DNA of 64,000 nucleotides from Trichuris trichiura (Eukaryota > Nematoda > Enoplea > Trichinellida > Trichuridae), in the NCBI GenBank assembly GCA_037903355.1, contig JBAJFE010000004.1, positions 3,038,001 through 3,102,000 on the forward strand. Direction: 5' to 3'. The translations under genes were made by a program, and so were the position numbers. Positions 25,301 to 38,300 of the stretch are shown here, piece by piece. Each line of letters begins with the position of its first letter. The stretch's first letter is position 1. The notes beneath the pieces were generated by a model. The model ran no database searches. It was not told where the DNA came from and saw nothing but the letters and a program-made list of their open reading frames with translations.

Positions 25301-28300
25301 CCTGTTCACTCATTTGGTCATTAAATGACCGTCAACCTATAAGACAGAGGAATTTTACGGTGAGCAGCCATAGAGTCACTTAATCAGTTCGTCTTTTTAT
25401 TCACAATTGTTGCGATAATGTATCGTGAAGTTGTTTACGTCTCTGAGAAAGAATAAGTTTCCAACTCGTCACGTGAAAAGGCGTCCAATCTTTTGCGAAC
25501 AGGTCATTTTGAATTCAAAAAACGCTTTGGTCCCTTAAAGTCTCTGTTGATCAATAAGCGTTTCCCTTTGCGATTGAATAGGCTATTCAATCTGCCCGCG
25601 CAATCAGGGAGGGTAACTTGAGGTAAGGAACTTTTCTTCTAGTTCCAAATAGGTTTCGGTAGCGTTGCGGATTTCAATAAGACATCCAACGCCTTGTCAT
25701 TGTTGTAGTTAGCTTTTGAATAGTCGTTACGCTAAGGTCTATCGATGCCATAGCGGAAACGTTTTCGCTAGTCCAAGTGGACATAATTCAATTTTTAAAC
25801 CGCGGGATATTCGCCTTGTTTACCCATACCAACGCCCGTTGGACAATGACGAATGCTTTAATTTTAAGGATACTCTGACGGGATACTTTCTTATAGCATT
25901 GCAAAGTCAGCTGGCGCAATTTTGGAATCAAATCGTGTTTCATTTGCGCCTTGGTAGTCGTTTCCATTTGCGTTTGATCAGAATTCTTTGCTTTAAGTCA
26001 GTTGGTGATTTTGCATTGATTTTTGCAATTATCGCCGTTCGAGAGAAGTTCAGAAGTGAAGCCTATTTTGTAGGGGGAGGGGATAAATGAGGCGCCCGAA
26101 GAGAAGCGTAACCGGCCTACTAAAAGGAAAGGAAATGCTGACGGTAATTGGATTCGCCGTGTTCGTTATACATTATGCGTGCTGTGTAGATGTCCAGCCA
26201 TTGGTGCGCATGTTTGAATAGTGAACAGTGCAAGTTTGGGATCAGAATTGTTTATTGTTGGGCTGCTTAGAGAGCTTGGCAATTGTAGCGCTCTAACTTT
26301 TGGCATTTGACAGATCTGTGCAAGCGGAAGTTCCGCATGGATGACCATTGACACTAAAGACTTAGAATGTGCTTTGCTAAGCAAGTATTCTGATTGCGCA
26401 AGACGTTATGGTGCCATTAAGGAGACATATTCTAATTGTAAGGCTCTATTCGTGGGGACATCTCTGATTTCTTCATATAGTGCTAACATGCTTAACTTAC
26501 AATTCTCCAAACTTCATTAAAAGTGTGTTTAATAATTGTCTCTGCCCCTTTCGCTCCTTTCAAACTATTTTGATTATAGTGCAGACTTTATTTAAAATTT
26601 TCAATCATCTTTTTATAGAGGTGATTCTGGCTCGCCTATTTTACCAGTATTTAGCTAAACTGTTTTCTAGCGTTTTAACAAGATGGTAACTCGAAGTTTT
26701 CACTCATTATATGAAACATTCAGTCCGCATTGATTGCGCGTTGCGTCTTTGATTAGGGAACAAATGCTTAATAGACTGGCGAACGGGCAGTTATCACTAA
26801 AACTTAAAGCACCGACAGCACATGGTCCGACATTCACAAAGGCTGATCTCGAAATAGGTTTATTCTGGCAGCTCTAATCGTTGATGCATGTAAGACAATG
26901 CTCTCTTCTTACTCATAACCGCTCATGCTCAGATTGATAAGAGAAACTACTTTCATGCAACTGCAGTAATGTAATGCAAGGAATGAAATCTTTATCGACG
27001 CTTTATTAATCTACTTATGTTCAGGTGAATGGAACGATGCTTATGATTTATCGTCTTTTACTGTTCCGACGTTGTTTAGAATGTCCCTGCTTCAGCGGCC
27101 TCTGTCAAAGTGTCAAATTAAGTTTATGCTTGCAGACTAATGACTCATCGATTCTAAGCTTCACCAGTTCTTTCTGAATAAGTACGCGTTTGCTTAGCTA
27201 ATTTACTGTAAGACTTTTGATATGCTGTATTTTCTTCTGTACTTTATGTTCAACAAGTTCAAAAACCAGCTGCTTACATTTACTATAGTAAATGTAAGCA
27301 GCTGGTTTTTGAACTTCTTTAACATAAAGTACAGAAGAAAATATTGATTTTCGCCGTATATATATATATGTGTGTGTAAATGACAGCGAATACACAGGTT
27401 ACAATTGTTTAACGGATATTCTGTTTTAAAATAATGCATACACTGTATGAGCAAATATTTCACCGCTTAAAGCTAAGGTTGTGAATTGTTTTTTATTATG
27501 TACATGGAAGCAAACTGTTAGATTATGATGGTACGAGATTTGAGTTTAGGAAGCTTTCGGGATTCACCTTGTCCCGTCCTTGCGTCTCTGTTACGGACAT
27601 TAATGACGGTACAGGGTCAATTCAGAAAGCTTTCTCATCAATATCTCATATTAGGTGGGTTGCTTTCCTAAGTAATGAAATTTTGTACCCGGACTGCATT
27701 AGCTTATGTTTTTGGCTTTCCAAGGACAAGTACTCATTGATAAGAATAAAAGGCTTAATTTCAGTGACTTTCAGAAATTTTCTAAGTTCAGTCCTTCGAT
27801 GCATCATCGCTCCCTGTCTTCAGGGCTCCCTCCCAATACTTAGCTGGCCCAATGGTATATCTGTTTGCCGGAGATGCTTTCGTTTTTTGGATAGGGCGTA
27901 GTTTTTCGTTGCTGCTGATTTTGGCGGTATTCGCGTGTTCAAGATTTGGCTTTTGGCGACTAGTTGGGATAACTTGAAAAAATAAACGAAGAGCTTTGCT
28001 CTGGCAAAGAGTAAACTTTTTCCCAGTTTCAAAAGGCGTACGGTTGCTTTGGACCGCCACGGCCGAAAGACTAAATTATTTCGGTCCTTACTAATGTGTC
28101 CGAACTGATCAGCGCTGCTTATTGATAATTAAGGTTGGCGTGGCTATTTTCCAGAAGCGAATTGAAGCACTTTTTCCTCCTTCTCATTATTGCCTTCTTT
28201 TAATGGTGATTAGCCGTAATGGCATCACTAGGAAGCTACGTTATTGATGCATAGCAATTTCTGATGTACAATGAGGGAACGCGTTTAAGTTTTCGCTGTG

Positions 28301-31300
28301 AAGGCGGCAAGAAGAGTAGGCGAAAAGACTCGACGCTGTCAATAGGGTCGTGCCAATCCTCATAGACGAATGAGCGTATTCATTAAACGTTCTTATTTTT
28401 TGGTGGTTGCAAATGCCGGACTTGTAAGCTGTTGAGCAAAGGTGTGCAATGTCGTCGTGGCGCGCTGCTGCTTAAGTGATGTTACATATTTTCCTTTATT
28501 ACACCGTTGCGTATGTAAGTTTCTCGTTTCGTTCAGCTCACTTTACTTTTGCCTGCTCGTTGGCGATCCGATGCGTTAAAGATTTGCCTTTTCTCAATTC
28601 TTCAATTCAATTACCTTCTGCTGCGGTTGTACGGTGATGAGAAATGAGGAATTTAGTAAGTGAATAACGAAAAATACGGCAATCAGATTTCCTTGTCGTC
28701 CTTTTCTCATTCTTGTATCACCGAGAATCGTTTTGCTTTCCTGGTCGCACAAGACGTTGCAGCGAGGTTTCCATAGCGTTGAAATGGATATAATGCGTGT
28801 TGGTCATATTTCTCGTTAAGCCTTTGCGAAGAATTTTCGCAACGTGCTTCGCTTAAATCCTTGCGAAACATCGTTAATCCTATATGTTTCTTCACATTCA
28901 ACCCTGTCAAGCTTCTTCACTTAGGCTATTAGCGAAGCAAAGTTTGTTTATGTACTGGCGCAGTTTGCGTCATTAGAGGATTAGCAGGTTTTCTTGTCTT
29001 TACCAAAGTTCCAGCTCAACTTTGTGCACATGTAGGCGGCGATTGAAGACGAGAAATTGATGAGCATTATAAAAAAGTTGCCGTTTTACTTGGCGTTCCA
29101 CCAATTCCACGGCAGTTGACGGCCTGCTTGTTCTTAGGTTTTCCATAGGATTGCTTTTTCTCGTAGCTACTAGACGGCGGGATTCGCGAATTGCGAAGCG
29201 ACCGCTAGATACTTACTGTGCTATTTAAGGATGTTCGGCATTTCTTCGCTCTGTTCTTCAAATGCGCCGTATGTTGAAGTAGATGTTACGCATTAATCAA
29301 ATGCGAGGGCGAAGGAGTCAATTAAATACGTTTCGTCTCTTGGAAATCGCTTTGCCTTCTCGTTGGAGCGGCGAACGGAGAGAGCTCCCTGCAGTCAAGT
29401 GGTTAACCGATTAGTTCGAATCGTGTTGAAGCTTCCAAGAAATTTTGCTCATTTCATTTGAATTTTTACATCATGAATCACATGTCTTGAGAGATGTAGC
29501 GCGAACGCGGTTTATTGTTTTTTAGCCCAACAAGCGCCTGAATTTCACGCGTGATTGATAGCTTGATTGGCACAGTATATTTTGTGCTGAAAATAGTTTT
29601 TCCATAGCGTCCGTCTTGGTAAGCCGTTGAAAGTATTGTGCAGATTCCAAGAGGAAGCTGGCACGCTGCTACTCATAGCACTCATTTCTGAACAACAATT
29701 TCAATCGCAACATCGTAATCGCGGCTTATCGTATTATATCCCGGAAATAAAATTCCACGCCTGATAGAGTCGTTGTCACTGCAGCTTTATAGCTGTGGTT
29801 AGCTTCACAGCGTTGGCCATTCTTACCGCTTTAATTTGTTGACGCAGTTAACTGTAGCAACAACCTCGTATAACTTAGACTGTTTACGCTTAGCGGTTTT
29901 TTCTTTGGAACAGCTGTATGTCAACTGTACTTTGTATCTCCGCTCTGATGATGTTGTACCGCGGCAAAACTTTGAGATCTCTAAAGTAGGCAAAGTGCTC
30001 AGTGGGGGAATTCGTACTGTATGACGCTAACTTTTGCACTGTTCCCATTTTGTTCAATCGCAAGAATCGATCAAACACTTTGTGGGCTTTCCAAACTTGG
30101 GCTGAATGAAATTGGTTGTCACTGCAAGCAGCAATCCGACTCTTCTGCAGTTAAGTTGAACTTTGAGCTTCAAAGCTCGGCAATCCCCCACCAGTTCGCC
30201 ATACGCCTTGCGTGGTCTCGTCGAGCGAACATTTTTTGTACATTGCTAATCCCAAGCGTAACCTTGCGTGCAACATGTATTGTAATCTCCGGAAGATGAT
30301 TGATTCGGTTTGTCAGTCCATAAAAGGAGAAAGAGAAACGATGCCCGTTTCGACTTCATGAGGTGAACTGGAATTTTTCGAAAATTTGAGAACTCGTCTC
30401 ATTTTGGCTGGCGCGCGTTGTTCATCTACTGAAAGTAAGCTTTGTCATACAAGGCTTTGTTACAGTAAGGTCTGCTTTATCCAATTTGAAACTATACCGA
30501 CTAGATTTAAGAACTCAGCCAACATAATGAAAGGATGAATGTTCGAACAGCTTCCGGAAAGGCATCGCTGCAAGTCCGACTCTCCTGCAGAACTATAATG
30601 ATAATGTGCTTTAATTCATTTGTATCCTGTTGCCGAAGCCATCGTTGCAATCCAGTTTACACGTATGACTTTTAGGGTGGTCAATTTTAAACATACTTTT
30701 TAAATTTATGCTTAGCACTTAGAATGTCAGAAAGGCTGAAGGACGATTGCCCAGTGGCTGATGGTCTGGCGAATCCACTGCGTCATTTAAGATAAAGTTT
30801 TTCTTTTTGCAGTGATATAATAAGCTTTTGGGCCCATTTATAAAATCGAATGTTTGATTCGAATGAGTGGTATACCAGTTCGGAATAATTCCCATTGTTA
30901 ATCGCAAAGGTGCCCGGCAATGGTTTTGTCAGTATGTCAGACCTCCCGCCAACGGCGGTAGCTACTGACACCTAAGCTAAGAGCACTGTAATTGGTTGAG
31001 CTGAACCGTAAATGCGGAAAGGCTCCTTCGATGATTTTGTCTTTTTGGTTTTGGCTGTATTTAACTTTTTTGCTTGCAAGCAGTATCTCTGTCTCTTGAT
31101 GAGGTTGGTAGCTTCTTTGCTTGTTACGTTCGTTGCCCTACCGACCTGCTGCTTGCTGGAAAGTCACGCAAGAGTTGCATGTTCATGCAGTCGTTATCCG
31201 GGGGTGTTTTGATTTAAGATTTTTTTAGATTTCACAACACGTGATGACGATTAGTTACTCTCTTGTTTCGTTTTGTCAAAGCAGAGTTACCCGTAAGGAC

Positions 31301-34300
31301 CCTTTTTACCTCCTGAAGTAAAGGACGTAAAAAAGATCCTTATCGGCTCCTTTATTTTTGAGTTGAAAAATCAGACGCGGTTCAGCCGAAGGTAGGACAG
31401 GATACGTCCCATCTATTCATTTGAACAGCGGTTTCCTCCCTTGTAAGTGAATATATTTACCGTCTTTGTTGTTAGAGGATAGCAGTCGTCCTTGTCTGCA
31501 TGACTTTTTACCCTTTATGGAATTTTGAAGCAACGTCACTCGCGACGTGCTCCTGAAGGTCATTTTTCAGCTTTCACACAATGGATGTTGAATTGGTTCG
31601 TCAGTTAGAACGTTATGAACGTGTCCGCCCTCTTCCGTCACGAGTTGACGTATATTAATATTGGACGATGCAGCGATTTAATATATAAGCTCAAACAGAC
31701 GTTTTTTTAGCTAAATGTTAAAGCTCTTTTCTTTCATATGACTGTCAAGTGCTCATCAGTAATTGGCCGCTGAGGTCTTTGCTCCATTTGAATTGATCAA
31801 TGCTTTTCTGACGCACTTATTCTCTTGAAGCTTTTCCTTTTGATTCACGTGCCTTGGGCAATCCTTGAAGTTCTACTTCGTTTTCTTTGGCTTCAAGAAA
31901 GCTTCTTCTGCTATCGTTTGCTCTATTCAACCGTTGTCCGAATTGGCTTGACGCGACAAAAGCGAGAGAGCGCCTTTCCAAATATGGGCCCATTTTCTGC
32001 TATTTTAATCCCGAAGTAGAACGAGACTTTTATTGGTCCATCATTTGAATTTATAAGTGCACGCACTTTCCATAGTGCTCACGTTTTTTCAAAAGCGGGT
32101 CCTTATCTTTCGCCACTTCCGCTTAATGCGAAGATGCGCTGAGCGTTACAGCATTTTCTGCTGCTGGACAACAGTGTGTTTGCCAACTGAAGGGCTAACG
32201 GTCGTAGTTTCCTTTCGTGAAATAATGGTATCTTTTTTTCCGATTGATTCTCGGGCTCGTCGTACTCGCGGCGCACTTCGTATTGAAATAGCGCTGTTCG
32301 CCTTGGGAGCACGTGTTATTGTGCATAATGAATAGCTGCTTAAGGTTCAATGCGTTTCGAACAATGAACTCGGAATGAAAACCGTGAATTACCTGAATTC
32401 AGCGGTTGACAGGAAGGGTGGCCACCCAGCGGTTTTCGCTTTAGGACCGGCAAGCTGTTCGCCTATCTTTTGTCCGTTGCCTGCGGCGAAAGCGGGGGCA
32501 ATGTCCAACGGGTGACATATACTAAAGTTCGCCCTGTTGAGATTGAACAATCGTTGAGCAACCCGAAGTAGGATTGACATTGATTTTTCCTCTTCAAATT
32601 CCTTTAGTTTTTTGTTCCTCAAGCAGCGCCATATTGATTGGCGCTGTCGGTCCATTCGCCTGTGCTTTCTACTTATAGATTCCGCAGCGGTCCGAACCTA
32701 TCACTGTTTGCCTGCTGCTATCGATCTTCCGCCGCAACATAGTGGCAAGCCTTTTTATTTTTTCTTAAAGAAACAACATTTTAAAGCTTGTTCGGGTTTC
32801 TTCCTTAGCTTTTATGGACGAGCGATCGCTCGGCGCAAGCGCATGCTTTCTTGTTCATTTCCGGAGTGAAATAACGACTGCTTGCCGTCGTGGGATGGAT
32901 CCAACAACGCGTCTACAGGTGGAAACGCTTTGCGGAGAGCTCATTTTTGAGAAATAAAATTACGTACGACCATAGATGGAATTGGTGAAATGATCCTATT
33001 GCGAGTTGTTAGGGCGATCCCGTCAAGGCGCGGCTAGTTTTCGTCCTTTGACTTTAAAAGCCGATGAACGTAATTCCGTTCCCGATTAGCAGAGTTATAT
33101 GCCTTATTTGGAATCGCAAATGAGCTATGAATTTAAGGGCAAACTACGGTCGAGGTCATTATTGTTTCACCAATATTTGTCCGCCTATAAGAGCTCCTTT
33201 GGCGTCTTTGTTCGGCCGGGACTTTGGGCTTTATTCCTAAGCGTCGTTTTGTGATCGTTCAGGCAGCTGACTTAACCAAAATCGGACACCTGCAGTTGAG
33301 CAGCTGTCGAAAAAGCTGTTTTCAAAAACCTTTGCGATTGGGCCCTCGACAATTCATCGTTGTAATCCCTCCCGGACGCCTACCTGCGTAACGCCATTTT
33401 CCACCGGCTTCATCTCTTGCGAATCCTGATTTGCATGAATCGCTGTTTTCGACGTATTGACAAAGTCGGCAGGCGTTAGCTTGCGTCAGAAATAATCTTG
33501 ACGCCAATCGACCAGCGCAGTTCGGACAGTCTCGGCGGATTGGCTTTATCAGGAAGGTGTATTTTTCCATTCGAAATGCCAGCGCGCAACAAGCAGCGTA
33601 GCGGCTTCACGAAGGCGAGTTGCGTATTTTCGCCTATGATATTGTTTTTTCATTACGCAACTCGTCCGATATCCCTTTAAAATGGGCTGATAAATGGATG
33701 GAAGTTTTGAAAAAAACTCGTGTACATTGTTTCCCCGGAGGTTTTTCGCTTTGGCCGACTTGAGTGACAAGGCGGATCCAATTGATTCTCCTTTGATGAT
33801 CGTTCGACCGCTGGCGGCCGTCAACTTTTGCCTGCTCTTCTGTAAAGACGTTTTGGCGCGTAAGTCTTCCAGCGAAAAGTTTGATGAATTAGTTTGCCGC
33901 CATATATTCTATATGAGACATTCTTTGTGCGCCTGTTATAAGCTACAGTTGGCTGCTTTGAGGTAGCGCGGTTGGCAGAGCGCGCGCGCACAAACTTCAT
34001 TTTGAATATACGTATGGAAAAAATTTTACTTAAAGCTTGTTAGGCCATTTTGGTTTTTCAGTTATTGGGCTAAGAGTACATTTAGTGACGGTATAAGCCT
34101 AAGAAATCGGCGACTTTTCCGACGAGCGCAGAGGAGTCTAATTAGAGTCGTAAATTAAGCTCAAGGGCGGATAGTTGTTTGCTGCATTCGATATCGGCTG
34201 GCAGTTAAGCTTTCCGGCTGAATGGTCTTCTTTTGCTTTTTCAGTTCTTAATGTTCCATTGGTTACACATTGCCTTTGAACAGAGGCGCATCAAGAAAGT

Positions 34301-35305
34301 ATAGTCGAATTTCATTCCCTACAGTGCATTTGCGTCGTCTCTGCGTTCGTAGTGACTTCTTTGCGCCGGATCCTTTCGCTGACGTCCGAAAGTTGGCTTT
34401 GCCTGAGTCATTGCCTCCTCATTTGTAAAGTTCAGTTTAGTCAATTTAATAATATTAAGGCTTTTCGCTCATTTGGTAATTTTAATTATTAGGCAGTATA
34501 ATTGCTTTCTCAGCGCATTAGATGATGTTCGTTAATCTGAGCCTGTTGGAATGGACTTGGGCTAAAGGTTGGGCTTTTACGTAAAGCATGGGATTTTTTA
34601 TTGCATTGTCCAAGGAATGGCCTACTAAGTGCGACTTTTTTGCTCCCTCTCTTGTTTTGGACGTTGTCGTTTGTTTCGGTGTGGTTCACCGGCGATTGGA
34701 CGCTTTGTTGGCGAATCCGCCTGTCGGCTGGTAAACCCGCTAACCGACCAGGCAGCCGCCAGCCATCTGGCCAGTCAACTGCAACTATCTCTTCTCGGTT
34801 AGCCAAATCTTATTGAATTTCCTGTTGTCAGGGCGCCTTTCGTCAAATGGTTGTTCTCTCTGCTGTGCGCAGCTGCTTGGCTCCGGAGAGAAGGCCTAAG
34901 AGTAATCACGAGGGGCGATGTGCTTGTCTAGCCTTTCGCGCCTGTCGATGCGCCATTATTAGCAGTTCAATGGCGCCTCACGGCTTCGTTCTTGAGGCTA
35001 ACATTGGTTTCCATTTGTAGCCTTTACAACAAGTCTAACATCCCGGCGAAAATGCAAACCTAATACGTCCTATGGATGTATGCTCACCCGTCGCCAGTCG
35101 GTAATCGTTTGAACAGGCGGAATTTGTGCATCCGTATGTTACATTTTCGTTTTTTTAAATTAGCGACTATAAGGATGTGTACCTGTGCTTTCAGAGCCCC
35201 TTTGGCCTGGTCAACGCTTATCCAGAGCGGTCAGTCTGGATTGCCGTCGTATTTTGGTGAAATCTAAAGGCACAAAGTGCACGACGCATCGGCAGCGTTC
35301 CAACA
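22354..35305. other. 13-kb interval with no supportable gene
   Basis: Open frames here are at most about 124 codons (25716-26090 +, 24978-25313 -). They overlap antisense partners, show no domain I know, and do not form phased exon chains. Splice-like sequences occur but lead nowhere. It contains one strong palindrome (27228-27343). Because the next gene, Cav3, has long introns and complex regulation in other animals, part of this interval may be its promoter and upstream untranslated exons; that is inference. I see no RNA gene, no tandem array and no transposon terminal repeats apart from the palindrome. Confidence 0.4.
27228..27343. repeat. 116-bp near-perfect palindrome with no spacer
   Basis: Arms 27228-27285 and 27286-27343 are reverse complements with about two mismatches (near gttcaacaagttc against gaacttctttaac). 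They meet at tactatagta with no unpaired loop. An AT/GT microsatellite (about 27356-27380) follows. It could be a hairpin MITE or a foldback element. The absence of a spacer makes it a strong cruciform candidate. Confidence 0.85.
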
Positions 35306-38300
35306 ATGTTGGAGGGACCACCGCCCGCCGAGTATCGCTCCTTTCGGTCATTATCCCGAGCCAATAGAGCTTCCATTTGTCGGAAGTCTCGATCTTCCAT
35401 CGTTGCTCCTCCGAGCCCAACCTCAAAACGGCGTCAGTCCTCCGGATCACCGTCTGTCGATGGAGGCAAAAAATCTTCGCCTTTTGTGGTCCCTGAAGTT
35501 GTCAACTCTCAGACCCAGTCGACTCCTCCGGTGGGCGCTGAGACTGCACCTGCGCATAATAATGGTAGTGATTCTCTGGCTCGCGATCTGTTGTCAACTA
35601 ACGGCGAAGAAGAAAACGACAGCGGTTTGCCTTATCCCTCCTACTCAGCGAAGGCGCTGTTATGCTTGGATCAGCGTACGCCTCCTCGCAGTTGGTGCTT
35701 GCGGATAGTCAGTAATCCATATCCTTTCTCGAGCAAAAGATTGCGGTTTTTCTTTGAACTATTTTGCCACGCAAATCGCTTGCAGGGAAAAGTGCATATA
35801 GGCCACTGAACGTGTAGAGAAGAACGAGATGCTCATTTTCATAGCGCTTTCGTGATTTCATTGATTCAACGTTCAAATGACGAGGCTATACCTTTTTTTA
35901 GAACAGTCGAATTAGTCCATCACGCTAACATTGGAATAGGGTAATCCAATTGGCATAAATCCATCAGCAGCGTTCGATACGCCCACCATTTGGGCCCTTG
36001 ACGCAGGCTGCAAGCCGCGTTAAATTCTCTTCCCCTCCGCCTTGCAGTTTTTTGCCGAAAAATTGGCTGAAATGTTTTTTCTTCTTCGGAGAGTATGTAG
36101 ATTTAAATGACTAATCGCCTACTGCCGTCTGATCCCCAAGAGACGTCCGGGTACAACTTATCATACATTCGACCGTAACTGAAAAGGGGGCAGAGAGTGC
36201 TGATGTCAATTTTTTCCGCCCAGCATACGAGAGCCCCTTTGGTATACTTTTTGCGAGCCTGCATCGCCACCAAGGCGACTTGTAATCCTAGGCGGAAGTT
36301 ACCCAAGGCGGTTGGGGACAACAATAAGCGTTGGTCACCCTGCGTGCGCTGTTCGGGCACATTTTCTCCAATGGGACATTGGCGTTTGGGCGATCGATTA
36401 GCGTTTGGCGCCAAAGCCGTCTGCCTTGTTTTTTCCAAATCTCATTTGAAATTAATGTCCCAAAATGCGGCTTCCCCCACTTAACGAGTAGTCGTCGTTA
36501 AGGATAATCCATGGAAAGTTCGCATGCTAAGGTTAATTCAACGTGAGATTAGGAGTCGTTAAATGGCTTTTATTTTAACGTTCAAAGCTTATACTCCGCA
36601 TATCCGTATGCCGATACGTGTTTTCCTTGACGCTTTTGCTTTTACGACCAACAAACGGTTGTGGCCAATTACCCATCAAGCGATAGTTTGCATACGTAAT
36701 GTTTAGGCCTGCCGGCAGTAGGTAAGCGTGGGATGATCGTTAAAGCAAAGCACTCTTTTTTTGCTTTCCCGAACTGACGATTGTGCAGTGTATTTGCTTC
36801 CTTAACTCTCTGTTTACGTGGTTTGAAAAAGTTAGCATGATGGTGATTTTGATCAACTGTGTCACGCTGGGCATGTACAGACCTTGCGACGAAGATAACG
36901 TGGCCACATCGTGCACAACGGTTCGATGCAAAATTCTGACAACCATAGATCATATGGTTTTTGCCTTCTTCGCCATTGAAATGGTGAGTGCTGTCTTTAC
37001 TTGAAGCTTTGATTCATCTCCTTTGAACAGCGTTGTAATTTCGTTTCTTCCGGCTCATTTTTTGATTGCCTTTGCGGCGACGGCGGTTGTTCGGCGCAAT
37101 CCCCATTAGATTATGGAAAATTTGCGGCTTCGACTAGTGAAGGTCTTAAATTTTGGCTAGTCACTGACGACTTTCAAAAAAAAGTTATCTTTTCAAGCAT
37201 TGTTACTCGGTGAACTTGCCTTTCGTGTTGCAATCTTTCAACGAAGCGTTTCATCACTCTTCGCCAGCGTAAACAATCGTTTGAAATTCTCCTCTTCACG
37301 CGATTGCGTGCCCGCCTGAAGGCAGTACTTTTCCTTTGGCTTCTTTCAGCTGCAGCGGTTGTTTGCTAAACTACCGTCCAAGTCTGAAGTTTGTCAGCGA
37401 CAACGCCTTGCCGCATCTTTGCTTTCGTATTTCCCCTTCCAAGTCATTGGGATTAATTGGCCCTCGCTTTGGAGCACTTCCGCATTTGATTTATTGAGCA
37501 TTGGGGACTTGAATATGCAAATGCGCTTGAAGTTGGTGTAACTTTTTGAGAGTGAGCAGTTGTAAATATCCCTTTGTCCTAACGCTGCTGACGCGGAAAA
37601 GACCGCTTACGTAATTATTTATGGTGTCCATATTTTAAAATTTTGTTCCATTCTGGCGGGGTAAAAGCAGGAGAGTGAACATAGAACGTTGATAGTTACG
37701 GGGCTGATGGTCAGCAGCGGTTGACATTTTCGATTCGTCAAGCCAAGCATGCGACTACTGGGAATTGAAGGTAAATTTCTTTTCTCAATTAATGACCTAT
37801 TTGAAAGTGATGCCATGTCGCAAGGGATAAAATTTACGTAGCATTTGGCATAAGCTTAAATGTGTCAACAGCTTCCCAGGTATGCGTAATCCCTTTGGAG
37901 AAAAATGGCAACTTCCCAATGGCTGATCGATTATTAATGCAGATAATGCCTTTTTGGTAAGGGTATATAAAATTTAAGTAGCATTTACAGAATATATAAT
38001 CCATCTTTTTATGATATATGGATAAGTGCATATCCATACATCATAACGTAAAGCCCGGGCTTACGATCGATTATAATATTAATTACCTCTGTGCATTCCT
38101 CAATAAGCTGTTATTAATATTTTCCTTCAGATGCCGGTAATGCTAAGCATTCAGAATCCTCTTAAGCATTAGCAATTGATCGATCTTCCGCTCTTTTGAA
38201 TCTTCTTCAAAGCGGCTGTAGTACTGATGATGTTTTCAGGAGTTTAAATAATGCGAAGGGTTGGAATAGTTGGCAGAAGGTATCGTCAGTTGTTTAGGAA

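Noticed and set aside
24978..25313. 111-codon frame (minus) as a gene
   Set aside because: It overlaps several plus-strand frames of similar length, has no motif, no signal peptide and no phased exons on either side.
25716..26090. 124-codon frame (plus) as a gene
   Set aside because: No recognisable domain, not linked to other exons, and its composition resembles surrounding non-coding sequence.
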